Below, one piece after another: positions 1-6,793 of a stretch of DNA of 8,557 nucleotides (positions are counted from its first letter, which is position 1; each line of letters opens with the position of its first letter). The DNA is from Candidatus Brevefilum sp. (GTDB taxonomy: Bacteria; Chloroflexota; Anaerolineae; Anaerolineales; Anaerolineaceae). The notes below the pieces were generated by a model. It had not been told where the DNA came from and ran no database searches. It was given only the letters and a program-made list of their open reading frames with translations. A program made the position numbers and the translations under genes. The stretch lies in the NCBI GenBank assembly GCA_007135845.1, contig SLIC01000189.1, forward strand, positions 1 to 8,557, read 5' to 3'.

Positions 1-527
1 ATGGGAGAAGCCAAAGGTGCCTGCTTTTCGGAGGAAGTCAGTCCTTCCAGGTCTCTGACAGTGATCATGCCTCGGATTCCGCTGCCTTCAACTTGCCTGA
101 GGTCTAACCCTTTTTCATTGGCAGCCTTTCGGGCTCGTGGACTGGCAGCAATACGGACAGTGGATGGGACACTGAAGACCGGTTTTCTGTCTCCGGCCTT
201 TGGGCTCCCAGCTTTCTGTTGGACTTCGAAGTTGGTATCCTCAGCAATGTGGTGATCTGCTACATGTTCAGCGCCTTCAATCAGCCCCACCACGTGTAAA
301 ACAGGAACAGTTTCACCTGGTCCAATTTGAATACGTAGTTGCCCGCTGGCTGGTGCTTCAACTTCAACAACAGACTTTTCATTTTCCAATAAAAACAAAG
401 GTTCACCTTTTTTAACCCAATCTCCATCGGAGTAAAGCCACTCCGTGATGGATGCTTCTTGCATGGTCAATCCAAGCTGGGGAATAACAACTTTATAGGC
501 CTTTGTACTTATGAGCACATTCATCAT
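1..527 (-). CDS. Dihydrolipoamide acyltransferase E2 subunit of the 2-oxo acid/acetoin dehydrogenase complex, N-terminal part, cut by window edge
   Basis: This open frame runs off the left edge; 175 codons are visible. Residues about 10-85 form a lipoyl domain: it opens with VVIPQLGLTMQEASI and carries the lipoyl-lysine in the ENEKSVVEVEAP motif (K51, bases 374-377 region), followed by the usual ASG turn. After a linker (about 88-122), residues about 124-162 match a peripheral-subunit-binding domain (ASPRARKAANEKGLDL, then GSGIRG and ITVRDL), which docks E1 or E3. The catalytic acyltransferase domain must lie beyond the edge. E2 passes the acyl group from E1-bound thiamine via lipoamide to CoA. 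The start is one of two tandem ATGs (527 or 524) overlapping the TGA of the isomerase. I prefer 527 because AAAGGA at 542-537 then sits 9 bases upstream. The E1 genes are two genes upstream. Family is near certain; the acyl substrate is unknown. Confidence 0.92.
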   Translation of the reverse strand, partial: MMNVLISTKAYKVVIPQLGLTMQEASITEWLYSDGDWVKKGEPLFLLENEKSVVEVEAPASGQLRIQIGPGETVPVLHVVGLIEGAEHVADHHIAEDTNFEVQQKAGSPKAGDRKPVFSVPSTVRIAASPRARKAANEKGLDLRQVEGSGIRGMITVRDLEGLTSSEKQAPLASP

Positions 528-1318
528 TGAAAAATTTCCTTTACCCGGTCTAAGACCACTTTAGGTTCCTGTGAAGGGGCAAACTCCATCCCAATCAAGC
601 CATCAAAACTAAGTTCATGAAGTTTCTTCGCGATGGTGTGAAAGTTGATTTCACCAGTACCCGGCTCTTGACGTGTGGGCACATCACCAACATGCACAGT
701 GGGGTAAAGCCCGTGATAGGCTTCCAACCCGTAAATCAAATTGCCAGCAGTACGCTGCTGATGATAACAGTCAAATGCCAATCGAAATTGCGGATGATCC
801 ATCCGTCTAACCCAATCGGCTGCCAGGTCATGATCATGTACCAGGACCCCACCCTGAATATGGAATTCGTTCAGCGCCTCAACCCAAACCTCCACCCTGG
901 TTTGTTCAACAAGTTTCATGATCCTTTCAGTTTGATCGAGCAGGTTCGCATATTGCTCACCTTCCGTGATGTTTCGAGAAAGCCTGCGCGTCCATTCCTT
1001 CCCATTCACGATATCAACCTGGTTGGAGAAGATAAACAAATGCTCAACCTCGAAACGCTCTGCCATTTCCAGGCTTTCGCTCCAGGTCCTTAGGGTCTTA
1101 TCGTTATCTGCTGGGTCGACCAGTGAACCCATGTCTTCATCGAAAGTAGAATTAATCAATGCACCATATCGTTGACACTCAGCATAAATTTCAGCCATTG
1201 GAGCGTTACGCCAGCACCAAACATCCAACCTGCGAACACCTAGTTCAACAAATGCGCGCACCCGCTCAATAAGCGGGCGATCAGCAAACCAGAAATCCAA
1301 ATATCCTGTAAATTCCAT
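524..1318 (-). CDS. Sugar isomerase/epimerase, TIM-barrel family, hydroxypyruvate isomerase-like
   Basis: This 264-residue protein has the length and pattern of the xylose-isomerase-like TIM-barrel family and most resembles hydroxypyruvate isomerases (Hyi). Recognisable parts are VEALNEF (E147, expected metal ligand/acid-base), LAFDCYHQQ (D183, H186), the HVGDVPTRQEPGTGEI stretch (H209, R216, E218), which is the Hyi-type signature, and IGMEF near the end (E245, second expected catalytic glutamate). Such enzymes shift carbonyl groups between neighbouring carbons of small hydroxy-carbonyl compounds in the cytosol, using a divalent metal. The ATG is 4 bases after the SDR stop, with only a weak GAG upstream, so translation is probably coupled to the SDR. 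The stop overlaps the E2 start. Its place between SDR and E2 suggests it acts on the SDR product before the dehydrogenase complex. The true substrate could be another ketose or a tartronate-semialdehyde-like compound. Confidence 0.85.
   Translation of the reverse strand: MEFTGYLDFWFADRPLIERVRAFVELGVRRLDVWCWRNAPMAEIYAECQRYGALINSTFDEDMGSLVDPADNDKTLRTWSESLEMAERFEVEHLFIFSNQVDIVNGKEWTRRLSRNITEGEQYANLLDQTERIMKLVEQTRVEVWVEALNEFHIQGGVLVHDHDLAADWVRRMDHPQFRLAFDCYHQQRTAGNLIYGLEAYHGLYPTVHVGDVPTRQEPGTGEINFHTIAKKLHELSFDGLIGMEFAPSQEPKVVLDRVKEIFQ
537..542 (-). promoter_or_regulatory. Shine-Dalgarno site of the E2 gene
   Basis: AAAGGA lies inside the end of the upstream isomerase gene, 9 bases before the ATG at 527 and 12 before the ATG at 524. 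It supports independent initiation of the E2 gene at an ATGATGA stop/start overlap and favours the first ATG. Confidence 0.55.
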
Positions 1319-1322
1319 CGAA

Positions 1323-2087
1323 TTAACTCATTATCCTGCCACCATCAATTTCAATGGCTTGTCCATTAATGTACCGGGCTTCATCAGATGCTAAAAAGGC
1401 AACCAGGGCAGCAGTTTCTTCCAGGGTTGCCAGTCTTTTCATCGGGTTGGACTCAACCAATTGTTGAATGAAAGTACCCGGTTCCCATCCATTTTCTTCA
1501 CAAACAACTCGGTCAACATCGTCAAGCATTTCAGTATCTGCATGACCCAAGCAAACTGCATTGCAATTGATATTTTCTGGCCCCAATTCCATAGCAACCG
1601 ACCGCACCAGTCCAATCGCGCCAGTTTTCGTTGCAGAATAAGCGGCTGAGTTTGGCCAGGAGGTTTTAGCGGCCATCGAAGACATCACAACAATACTGCC
1701 GCTCTTTTGCAAAATCATCTGTTGGGCCACGGCCTGACAGCTGAGGTAAGTGCCCGTCAGGTTAATGTCCACCAGTCGCTGCCAATCTTCGATGCGGTCT
1801 TCGTTTAATGGCCAGGACTTGTAAATGCCAGCATTGGCTATCAAAACATCCACCCTGCCCCAAGTCCCAATGACTTTATCAACTGCCAGCTTCACACTGA
1901 GCCGGTCAGATACATCACAAAATAAACCAATCCCGCTGAGATCTTCAGCAAGCACCAGTGCCTGGTCATGATCAATATCCAAAATGGCAAGCTTAGCACC
2001 TTCATTGGCAAAACGCTGAGCACAACTTGCGCCAATGCCCCGTGCCCCCCCTGTGATCATCACAACTTTATCTTGAAAACGATTCAC
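1323..2087 (-). CDS. Short-chain dehydrogenase/reductase (SDR), NAD-type, GTG start
   Basis: With the GTG at 2087 the protein is 254 residues, the usual classical-SDR length. Residues 12-19 are TGGARGIG (dinucleotide binding). D37 at the end of beta-2 favours NAD(H) over NADP(H). NAG is at 85-87, N109 is in place, and the catalytic residues are S137, Y150 and K154 (YSATK). The C-terminus has INGQAIEIDGG, typical of the family. The frame stays open upstream to 2309, but that extension lies inside E1 beta, looks unlike any SDR, and is not needed: AGAGAGG stands 5 bases before the GTG. The enzyme probably oxidises a secondary alcohol of a sugar, polyol or hydroxy acid in the cytosol. One oddity is that the usual proline of the PG motif after beta-6 is L180 (NAVCLG). 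The gene lies 10 bases after the E1 beta stop. Confidence 0.92.
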   Translation of the reverse strand: MNRFQDKVVMITGGARGIGASCAQRFANEGAKLAILDIDHDQALVLAEDLSGIGLFCDVSDRLSVKLAVDKVIGTWGRVDVLIANAGIYKSWPLNEDRIEDWQRLVDINLTGTYLSCQAVAQQMILQKSGSIVVMSSMAAKTSWPNSAAYSATKTGAIGLVRSVAMELGPENINCNAVCLGHADTEMLDDVDRVVCEENGWEPGTFIQQLVESNPMKRLATLEETAALVAFLASDEARYINGQAIEIDGGRIMS

Positions 2088-2092
2088 GCAAA

Positions 2093-2099
2093 CCTCTCT
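2093..2099 (-). promoter_or_regulatory. Shine-Dalgarno site that decides the GTG start of the SDR gene
   Basis: AGAGAGG begins inside the TAG stop of E1 beta and ends 5 bases before the GTG at 2087-2085. It is the best ribosome site in this area and fixes the SDR start well downstream of the longest open frame. Confidence 0.75.
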
Positions 2100-3081
2100 A
2101 CTCAAAAAATCGTCTTGCAGATGCAACAATTTCCTCAACACCGGGCAGAACGCTTTGTTCCAACTCTGGGCTGTAGGGAAGCGGTACATTTTTTGCCCCA
2201 ACACGCAAAATTGGACCATCAAGATATTCGATGGCTTGTTCACACAGAATGGCAGCGATTTCAGCACCTGGACCGCCTCGCAGATGCGCTTCATGCGCAA
2301 TGATGACACGGCCAGTTTTTGCAGCAGACTCTACCAGCGTATGAACATCCAAAGGCACTAATGTGCGTGGGTCTATCAATTCCACGTCAATCCCTTCATC
2401 TCCCAGTATCTCTGCAGCCTGGATCCCTTTTTGAACCATAGCACCCATTCCGATCAATGTTAAATCTTTGCCCTCCCTGAGAACAGCTGCCTTCCCAAAG
2501 GGCACCGTGAAGTCCTCGTCGTCAGGTACAGGCCCTTTAAGCGCATACAACATTTTATGCTCAAAAAACAGGACAGGGTCTTCACCTCGAATAGCTGTTT
2601 TCAATAAACCTTTAGCATCAGCTGGTGCAGCTGGGATCACGATCTTCAGGCCGGGGATGTTCATAAACCATGCCTCTGGACTTTGTGAGTGTTGGGCAGC
2701 CGCTGAACCTGGTGCACCGGTTGTTATCCTAATCGTGAGGGGTACATTCGCTTTACCACCGCTCATAAAGCGTGCTTTGGCCACCTGGTTAACGATCTGA
2801 TCACCAGCGCACATTAAAAAGTCTCCAAACATGATCTCAACGATCGGGCGCATGCCCATCATAGCAGCACCCAAACCACTGCCGATAATGGCAATTTCTG
2901 ATATGGCTGTATCCCGCACCCGTTCAGGGCCAAATTCCTCATACATATCATGAGAGACACCCCACACCCCCCCAAACACACCAACATCCTCACCCATCAA
3001 AAATACTCCGGGGTCTCGGCGCATTTCCTCACACATCGCTTCTCGTATTGCTTCAGAATAAGTAATTTCTCGCATATTCAT
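2098..3081 (-). CDS. acoB: Thiamine-diphosphate-dependent dehydrogenase E1 component, beta subunit (acetoin/pyruvate dehydrogenase type)
   Basis: The 327-residue protein is full length for AcoB/PdhB. It opens with REITYSEAIREAM, followed by FLMGEDVG (27-34), RDTAISE with E62 as the glutamate that activates the thiamine ring, the AGDQIVNQVAK stretch (92-102), and QHSQSPEAW with H131. The C-terminal transketolase-like half has LIDPRTLVPLD and HEAHLRGGPGAEIA. With E1 alpha it forms the alpha2beta2 enzyme that decarboxylates a 2-oxo acid or cleaves an acyloin such as acetoin and reduces E2 lipoamide. The start at 3081 has a weak purine stretch (GAAGAG) close upstream. The second ATG at 3075 gives the more usual MREITY start and is a fair alternative. 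E1 alpha lies 58 bases upstream. The acetoin-versus-pyruvate assignment rests on overall similarity and is not certain. Confidence 0.93.
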   Translation of the reverse strand: MNMREITYSEAIREAMCEEMRRDPGVFLMGEDVGVFGGVWGVSHDMYEEFGPERVRDTAISEIAIIGSGLGAAMMGMRPIVEIMFGDFLMCAGDQIVNQVAKARFMSGGKANVPLTIRITTGAPGSAAAQHSQSPEAWFMNIPGLKIVIPAAPADAKGLLKTAIRGEDPVLFFEHKMLYALKGPVPDDEDFTVPFGKAAVLREGKDLTLIGMGAMVQKGIQAAEILGDEGIDVELIDPRTLVPLDVHTLVESAAKTGRVIIAHEAHLRGGPGAEIAAILCEQAIEYLDGPILRVGAKNVPLPYSPELEQSVLPGVEEIVASARRFFE

Positions 3082-3139
3082 CTTTCTCTTCGGTCTCTGT
3101 TCAAAATAACAACCTTCGCGCCTTGCCCATCAACAACAT

Positions 3140-4141
3140 TTAAAACACCAAGCCATCATGAGTATCTGCATACACACCGGCTAAGGCATCCTCCGGTTCT
3201 GGTTTTGGCGCAGCAGCTGCAAAGGCAACCGCATCATCTAGGCGGGTGATCACCTCACCCAGAACCTCTTCTAACGAACCATCATCAAAGATTCCCGACT
3301 CAATCAGCTGTTTCCTGAATAAAACAATCGGATCCCGTTTTTTCCATTCTTTGATTTCCTCAGGTGAACGATAAACCTGTGGATCCCCTTCATAGTGACC
3401 CCTCTGACGGTAGGTTTTCGCTTCAATGAAGGTCGCACCACCGCCTGATCGAGCCAGTTTTGCAGCTTCAACAACAGCCTCATAAACAGCCAGAACATCA
3501 TTGCCATCCACACAAATACCAGGGATGCCATAACCATCTGCCCGAACAACCAGGTCGGAAACCGGGGTACAGCGTTCAATAGCCGTCCCCTCACCATACA
3601 GATTATTTTCACAGAAAAAGATCACCGGCAACTTCCACACCCCAGCCATATTCGCCGCTTCATGAAAAGCGCCTTCATTGGTTGCGCCATCGCCAAAAAA
3701 TGCCAAAGCCAGGTGAGGTTCATTGCGCATGACAAAAGCCAGGGCAGCGCCAACTGCAATCGGGATCCCGCCGGCAACAATCCCATTTGCGCCCAATATT
3801 CCGAGGTCAAAGTCTGCAATATGCAAAGACCCACCCCTTCCCAGGCAATATCCTGGGGATCTGGCAGCCAGCTCAGCCATCATAAATTTTGGATCACCAC
3901 CTTTGGCAATCAGATGCCCATGGCCGCGATGGGTGCTGGTGATCACATCATCCTTGTTCAAAGCCAGGCAGGCACCAACGGCTGTGGCTTCCTGTCCGAC
4001 ACAGGAATGAATAAAGCCCGGGATCAAACCGGCATGGCGCTCTTCAATGGCACGCAATTCAAATTCCCGGACCAATGTCATCCGGTAAAACATTTCCTGG
4101 AGGATTGCCGTGGGGTATTGAGTGATTTCTTGATTTTCCAT
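3140..4141 (-). CDS. acoA: Thiamine-diphosphate-dependent dehydrogenase E1 component, alpha subunit (acetoin/pyruvate dehydrogenase type)
   Basis: The 333-residue protein is close to the length of AcoA and shorter than most PdhA proteins. Landmarks are SCVGQEA (46-52), STHRGHGH (69-76), the LGRGGSLHIAD and GANGIVAGGIP stretch (100-127), and the thiamine-diphosphate/Mg motif running from GDGATNEG (150-157) to ENN (178-180). TYRQRGHYEGDP follows, in the region of the E1 active-site loop. The LHIAD...LGANGIVAGGIP wording is close to acetoin-dehydrogenase alpha subunits, so an acyloin-cleaving complex is the leading reading; a pyruvate or branched-chain 2-oxo acid complex cannot be excluded. AAGGA at 4151-4147, 5 bases before the ATG, supports the start. 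An 85-base gap separates it from the amidohydrolase, the largest in the window. Confidence 0.93.
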   Translation of the reverse strand: MENQEITQYPTAILQEMFYRMTLVREFELRAIEERHAGLIPGFIHSCVGQEATAVGACLALNKDDVITSTHRGHGHLIAKGGDPKFMMAELAARSPGYCLGRGGSLHIADFDLGILGANGIVAGGIPIAVGAALAFVMRNEPHLALAFFGDGATNEGAFHEAANMAGVWKLPVIFFCENNLYGEGTAIERCTPVSDLVVRADGYGIPGICVDGNDVLAVYEAVVEAAKLARSGGGATFIEAKTYRQRGHYEGDPQVYRSPEEIKEWKKRDPIVLFRKQLIESGIFDDGSLEEVLGEVITRLDDAVAFAAAAPKPEPEDALAGVYADTHDGLVF

Positions 4142-4146
4142 ATTTT

Positions 4147-4151
4147 TCCTT
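4147..4151 (-). promoter_or_regulatory. Shine-Dalgarno site of the E1 alpha gene
   Basis: AAGGA sits 5 bases before the ATG at 4141 within an A-rich leader. The rest of the 4142-4226 gap shows no convincing promoter or terminator. Confidence 0.7.
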
Positions 4152-4226
4152 CATTTCAGGAGGTTTTGATCTCATCTGCTTGTCTTTTACAGAAATAGCA
4201 GCCTGTTCCGAATGTATTTCAATCTG

Positions 4227-5549
4227 TCATAATTTCCATAATTTTTCAGCAGCAGCATGGGTTTCATTTAACAATTTATGCCAATCTGCTCGGTTGACAT
4301 TTCCATCTCGCATTAAAACTTTGCCGGCTATCATAGTGCCTTGAACATCGCATTGATGACAATAAAGCAGCAGTTGTTCATAAAGGTTATGTGCTGCCAA
4401 AGGTGTTGGCAATTGGCCTTGAATCAATTGTAAATCAGCTTGCCAGCCTTCTGCCAGCCGACCAACCCCTTCAAGACCAAGCGTGTTTGCACCACCCTCA
4501 GTTGCCAGGTACCACACCTGCTCAGCGGGCATCACCTGTGGGTTAAGATGCGCAGCTTTGTGGATCAAAAATGCACCTCGCATCACTTCAAAAAAGTCGG
4601 TGATGTAACCGTCACTGCCAAGGCCGAGGGTCAAACCGGCTTGCAGCATTTCTGGCACAGGTGCAATCCCGCCGCCAACTTCGCAATTCGATAGCGGCAT
4701 ATGGCTCACACGAACGCCGCGTTTTGCCATTAAGGCAATTTCTTCCTGGCTGACCTGAACACACTGGGAGGCCAGCATCTCTGGTCCCAACACACCCAGC
4801 TGGTCATAAAAAAACATTGGTCGCAAGCCAAATTCTCTCAGGCAGAATTCAGGTTCATAAGTGCCCTCAGAGACGTGCATATGGGTCAACACACCATGGG
4901 ACTCAGCCAGTTTAAAAGCCTTTTTAATAAAGTCTTCCGAGCAAGTGAAGGTCGTATGAAAACACATCATCCCTTTGACAATTGCTTTTTGATTACTGTG
5001 ACCCGCTTGAATCATCGCCAGGTTCTCTTCTAAACCCAGGTGACCATTTTCAAGCGATACACGTTCGGTGGCTTCAAAGGATAAAATGCCGCGCAAACCC
5101 CATTTTTGCACAATTTCAGCTTGTTTCTGCAGCACGCCTGGCAAGGCATGGGGGGCTTCGGTGCAGTCATAAAAACTTGTCACCCCAGATCGAATCATCT
5201 GGGCACATCGATAATCCGTCGCTGCGCCGATAAAATCCTGGTCAAGGCGGTCTTCAACCAAAGGCCACCAAAAATCTTCCAGAAAGGGCCAAAACCCCGC
5301 AGGCGCTTGATCGAGCGGGATACCATGCGCCAAGATCCCGTAAAGATGCGTGTGTGCATCAACAAATCCCGGGGCTAAGACCTGACCAGGCGCCTCCCAA
5401 ACTTGATCCTGGGGATATTTCTCCTTGAGAACTTCATTTTCAGCCACCTTGTCAATGCGATCAGCCATAATCCTCAGACCACAATTCCGTCGAGGTGGTT
5501 CTTGCGGTGTTGTAATCAACCAATCTGGCAAAATGATCAGTCCAGACAT
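4227..5549 (-). CDS. Metal-dependent amidohydrolase, deaminase-like (cytosine deaminase/SsnA/chlorohydrolase group), altered active site
   Basis: The 440-residue protein has the full layout of this group: small beta-domain halves at both ends around a TIM barrel. Expected metal ligands are visible: H66 and H68 (APGFVDAHTHLYG), H225 with E228 (HMHVSE), and D313 (GLGSDGY). H198 (FHTTFTCS) and H283 (VSHMPLSN), which lie near substrate in relatives, are also present. The beta-6 strand, normally AHCVHL in guanine, SAH and triazine deaminases, reads SQCVQV: both histidines are glutamine (Q262, Q265). The GSDGYITDFFEVMR stretch is most like SsnA-type proteins. The family hydrolyses C-N or C-Cl bonds on rings or amines, so a deaminase or amidase step is likely, but the substitutions leave the reaction open. 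AAGGCGG at 5561-5555 supports the ATG. The gene overlaps the URO-D-like gene by 13 bases in another frame, so the two are probably translated together. Confidence 0.88.
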   Translation of the reverse strand: MSGLIILPDWLITTPQEPPRRNCGLRIMADRIDKVAENEVLKEKYPQDQVWEAPGQVLAPGFVDAHTHLYGILAHGIPLDQAPAGFWPFLEDFWWPLVEDRLDQDFIGAATDYRCAQMIRSGVTSFYDCTEAPHALPGVLQKQAEIVQKWGLRGILSFEATERVSLENGHLGLEENLAMIQAGHSNQKAIVKGMMCFHTTFTCSEDFIKKAFKLAESHGVLTHMHVSEGTYEPEFCLREFGLRPMFFYDQLGVLGPEMLASQCVQVSQEEIALMAKRGVRVSHMPLSNCEVGGGIAPVPEMLQAGLTLGLGSDGYITDFFEVMRGAFLIHKAAHLNPQVMPAEQVWYLATEGGANTLGLEGVGRLAEGWQADLQLIQGQLPTPLAAHNLYEQLLLYCHQCDVQGTMIAGKVLMRDGNVNRADWHKLLNETHAAAEKLWKL

Positions 5550-6724
5550 CGATACCGCCTTGCTTCTTGATACATGGCATCAAGGTTTTCAAAGGGTGTT
5601 CCAGGTGCGAGGTTATTGCCTTCTCTGAGGATAAACCGACCCCCATCGCAGATTCCTGAGTGCAGAATTCGATGGGTTTCAGCTCGCACTTCATCTGGTG
5701 ACCCATCCCGCAGCAAAACCACACTTGGGCCGCCGTGGATCAGTGTGTCTGACCCCAATTCACGGCGCAGCTTGCAAAAATCGACTGGAAAACCGGTTTC
5801 AAACTCATTCACCCCGAGACTGTCTTTAAGGGTTTTGAAATGGCGGGTCGCATCACCGCATAAGTGCACCTTAACCTGTTCAGCTGTTGTGAGCGCAGCC
5901 TTTAATTTTTGATAAGCAGGGATTAAAAATTCTTTCAGCATCCCAGTTGAGATCATCTGAATGGCATCATCCGCAAAAAACATCTCTTCTGCTGGAACGG
6001 GTAGATCAAAAAAAGCCAGGTGAGCCTGGATGCGTTGAATCGTTCCTTCGACCAGGTAACTGAAGAAAGCCCGAACATATTCCGGGTCTTCGTAGAGATC
6101 CATAAGCAATGCTTGTCCACGTAAGGCAATTGCCAGGGTCAGGATGCCGCCTGTCCAAATACCAAAGGGCGTCATCCGGATCGGTCTATCCAGGTAAGTT
6201 GGGGTAGCATCCAACAAAGCAGACATTTGTTCAAACAACCGGTGTGCCTGTTCATACCAGCCCCCCTTAAGTGGATCTGGAAGACCGTAGTCCAAGAAAG
6301 CCCATTTTCGATCACCTTGATAAATTGGCTCTGTATCCGGTACCTGGTGAGGCATAAACACAACTGGTGCGCCAAAGTAAGCGGCTTCGTCGTAGTTTTG
6401 CAAATCTACTTTGACCTCAAACTCCTCAGGAACGCCAATCTGGTCATCACAATAAGGGGTAATGTTTTCTCCGCGCCATGCCTGGGAACGCAGCTGGAAG
6501 GTAAACATCCTCTCAGCATCAGTCGAATAAGTCTCAAAGTTAACCTGTTCGCCAGGGTTCAAGTCCTCATTAAATATGAAGAATTGCATCGTTGTTCCCA
6601 ACTGCACAGGCGGACGAATGGGTTTCCCGGCGTTGAATGCTTCCCAGACCTTTTGGGCTTCCTCATTATGCTGCTGAAGCCATCTGGTTTTTTCAATGGG
6701 CATGACTGTAGACGCGTTAAACAT
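5537..6724 (-). CDS. Uroporphyrinogen decarboxylase (URO-D) family protein, methyltransferase-like
   Basis: From the ATG at 6724 the protein has 395 residues, longer than true HemE (about 340-360) and typical of the large, poorly characterised URO-D-like group found beside sugar transporters. Residues about 10-40 (EKTRWLQQH...GKPIRPPV) form the family N-terminus. The barrel carries PFGIWTGG, a double aspartate (FFADDAIQM, residues 252-253), and VHLCGDATRHF, whose H-x-C (H287, C289) matches the zinc motif of corrinoid:CoM methyltransferases MtaA/MtbA and CmuA. The third zinc cysteine expected near the C-terminus is not seen; the aligned stretch is REGNNLAPGTP. It is not a haem-pathway enzyme by context. 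A methyl transfer or other step in substrate breakdown is inferred. The frame is open to 6769, but that start is a TTG inside a hairpin loop. ATG 6724 (weak GGA 7 bases upstream) or ATG 6703 is more likely. Confidence 0.85.
   Translation of the reverse strand: MFNASTVMPIEKTRWLQQHNEEAQKVWEAFNAGKPIRPPVQLGTTMQFFIFNEDLNPGEQVNFETYSTDAERMFTFQLRSQAWRGENITPYCDDQIGVPEEFEVKVDLQNYDEAAYFGAPVVFMPHQVPDTEPIYQGDRKWAFLDYGLPDPLKGGWYEQAHRLFEQMSALLDATPTYLDRPIRMTPFGIWTGGILTLAIALRGQALLMDLYEDPEYVRAFFSYLVEGTIQRIQAHLAFFDLPVPAEEMFFADDAIQMISTGMLKEFLIPAYQKLKAALTTAEQVKVHLCGDATRHFKTLKDSLGVNEFETGFPVDFCKLRRELGSDTLIHGGPSVVLLRDGSPDEVRAETHRILHSGICDGGRFILREGNNLAPGTPFENLDAMYQEARRYRCLD
5555..5561 (-). promoter_or_regulatory. Shine-Dalgarno site of the amidohydrolase gene
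   Basis: AAGGCGG lies inside the end of the URO-D-like coding region, 5 bases before the ATG at 5549. It supports this start despite the 13-base gene overlap. Confidence 0.65.
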
Positions 6725-6761
6725 CAGAATATCCGTAACAACTTTATTTCTTGTGTATTGG

Positions 6762-6780
6762 CGATCCAATCAGTGGATCG
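6762..6780 (-). other. Intercistronic hairpin (7-bp perfect stem, 5-base loop)
   Basis: On the minus strand CGATCCA and TGGATCG flank the loop CTGAT, 13 bases after the stop of the second permease gene and well before the URO-D-like ATG. No run of T follows, so it is unlikely to be an intrinsic terminator. It could mark an mRNA processing or stability point that separates transporter from enzyme expression; this role is inferred. Confidence 0.5.
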
Positions 6781-6793
6781 ATGACGATGAAAA

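Noticed and set aside
617..1093. Plus-strand open frame of 158 codons
   Set aside because: It lies wholly antisense to the isomerase gene, its translation resembles no family, and no ribosome site supports it. The same applies to the other plus-strand frames, for example 3662-4198 and 6227-6784.
2088..2309. Upstream extension of the SDR frame by 74 codons
   Set aside because: It overlaps the conserved C-terminus of E1 beta in another frame, has no SDR-like content, and the GTG at 2087 has a good ribosome site.
3082..3139. Tiny frame (12 codons) in the gap between E1 alpha and E1 beta, starting right after the E1 alpha stop
   Set aside because: Too short, with no ribosome site or recognisable peptide; both flanking genes are complete, so a frameshift is not needed.
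4142..4226. Possible internal promoter (TTGAAA then TATTTC) or weak stem CTGCT/AGCAG before E1 alpha
   Set aside because: The spacing of about 19 bases and poor -10 match are weak, and the stem is only 5 bp with a 16-base loop and no T-run.
5537..6724. Calling the URO-D-like gene hemE (haem biosynthesis)
   Set aside because: It is longer than HemE, carries an H-x-C metal-type motif, and sits in a transport/catabolic operon with no other haem genes.
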